A DNA stretch of 6,105 nt. Source: Rubritepida sp. (lineage in GTDB: Bacteria; Pseudomonadota; Alphaproteobacteria; Acetobacterales; Acetobacteraceae). The notes beneath the pieces are model-generated. The model saw nothing but the letters and a program-made list of their open reading frames with translations. It did not search any database and was not told the origin of the DNA. A program made the position numbers and the translations under genes. Positions 6,031 through 6,105 of this stretch are shown here, piece by piece. The first letter of the stretch is position 1, and every line of letters starts with the position of its first letter. The stretch is from the NCBI GenBank assembly GCA_028291485.1, contig JAQGHZ010000729.1, positions 1 to 6,105 on the forward strand. The letters are read 5' to 3'.

Positions 6031-6105
6031 TCAGTCCGGGAGGCCGTGCCCCCCGCCACCCGGGGTGGCCATCAGGATCGTCTCGCCCTTGCGCAACACG
6101 TATTG
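6031..6105 (-). CDS. C-terminal fragment, probable hydantoinase B/oxoprolinase family protein
   Basis: The last 24 codons of a minus-strand gene that continues beyond the right edge. Read on the minus strand, the frame is open from the edge to TGA (complement of 6031-6033). It has a KGETI stretch followed by TPGGGGHGLPD. A Gly-rich turn of the form TPGGGGxG preceded by a short hydrophobic strand and a K/R-G-[ED] turn is characteristic of the C-terminal region of HyuB-type subunits of ATP-dependent N-methylhydantoinase, 5-oxoprolinase and acetophenone carboxylase. These enzymes work with a HyuA partner, which would be expected nearby outside the window. Only 24 residues are visible, so the assignment rests on this one motif. 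Confidence 0.6.
   Translation of the reverse strand, partial: QYVLRKGETILMATPGGGGHGLPD

Noticed and set aside
1..6105. New defence, mobile or biosynthetic system
   Set aside because: No transposase, integrase, tRNA, direct-repeat array, nuclease, toxin-antitoxin pair or biosynthetic cluster is visible; composition and codon use appear uniform across the genes.

Overview
This window looks like an ordinary core-genome stretch of a GC-rich alphaproteobacterium, most likely a member of the Rhodospirillales/Acetobacteraceae (Roseomonas-like). The assignment is an inference. It rests on strong GC bias at third codon positions, an alphaproteobacterial-style ParE, a DUF1491 protein (a family known essentially from Alphaproteobacteria), and the tail of a hydantoinase-B-like enzyme, a family common in such soil and water bacteria. 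No taxonomic marker such as 16S rRNA is present.

Layout, left to right. (1) The 3' end of an NCS2/AzgA-type purine permease gene runs in from the left edge. Its stop codon overlaps by one base the start of an MFS_3-type exporter that carries a soluble C-terminal domain; the two form a tight, probably translationally coupled pair. (2) After a 120-base gap with a small hairpin and a possible promoter comes a 235-residue lipase-like serine hydrolase with a GHSLGG nucleophile elbow. (3) A 105-base gap leads to parE, the complete gene for the ATPase/TOPRIM subunit of topoisomerase IV. (4) parE converges on a minus-strand pair: a 70-residue Lys/Ala/Glu-rich protein of unknown function followed by a Cys-type glutathione peroxidase. 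The 45-base convergent gap holds GC-rich hairpins, one of which overlaps the peroxidase stop codon. (5) An 86-base divergent intergenic region with a 13-base interrupted palindrome separates the minus-strand pair from a plus-strand DUF1491 gene. (6) The DUF1491 gene converges on the last 24 codons of a minus-strand gene that looks like hydantoinase B/oxoprolinase; a strong hairpin lies between them.

The genes do not form one pathway: transport, lipid/ester hydrolysis, chromosome decatenation and peroxide defence are simply neighbours. No stretch over 300 bases lacks a gene. I saw no tRNA, rRNA, CRISPR array, insertion sequence or phage gene, and no convincing new multi-gene system. The points most worth a second look are the orphan lipase-like gene whose tail is encoded by a hairpin, the unknown small protein in frame with the peroxidase, and the palindrome in the divergent region.
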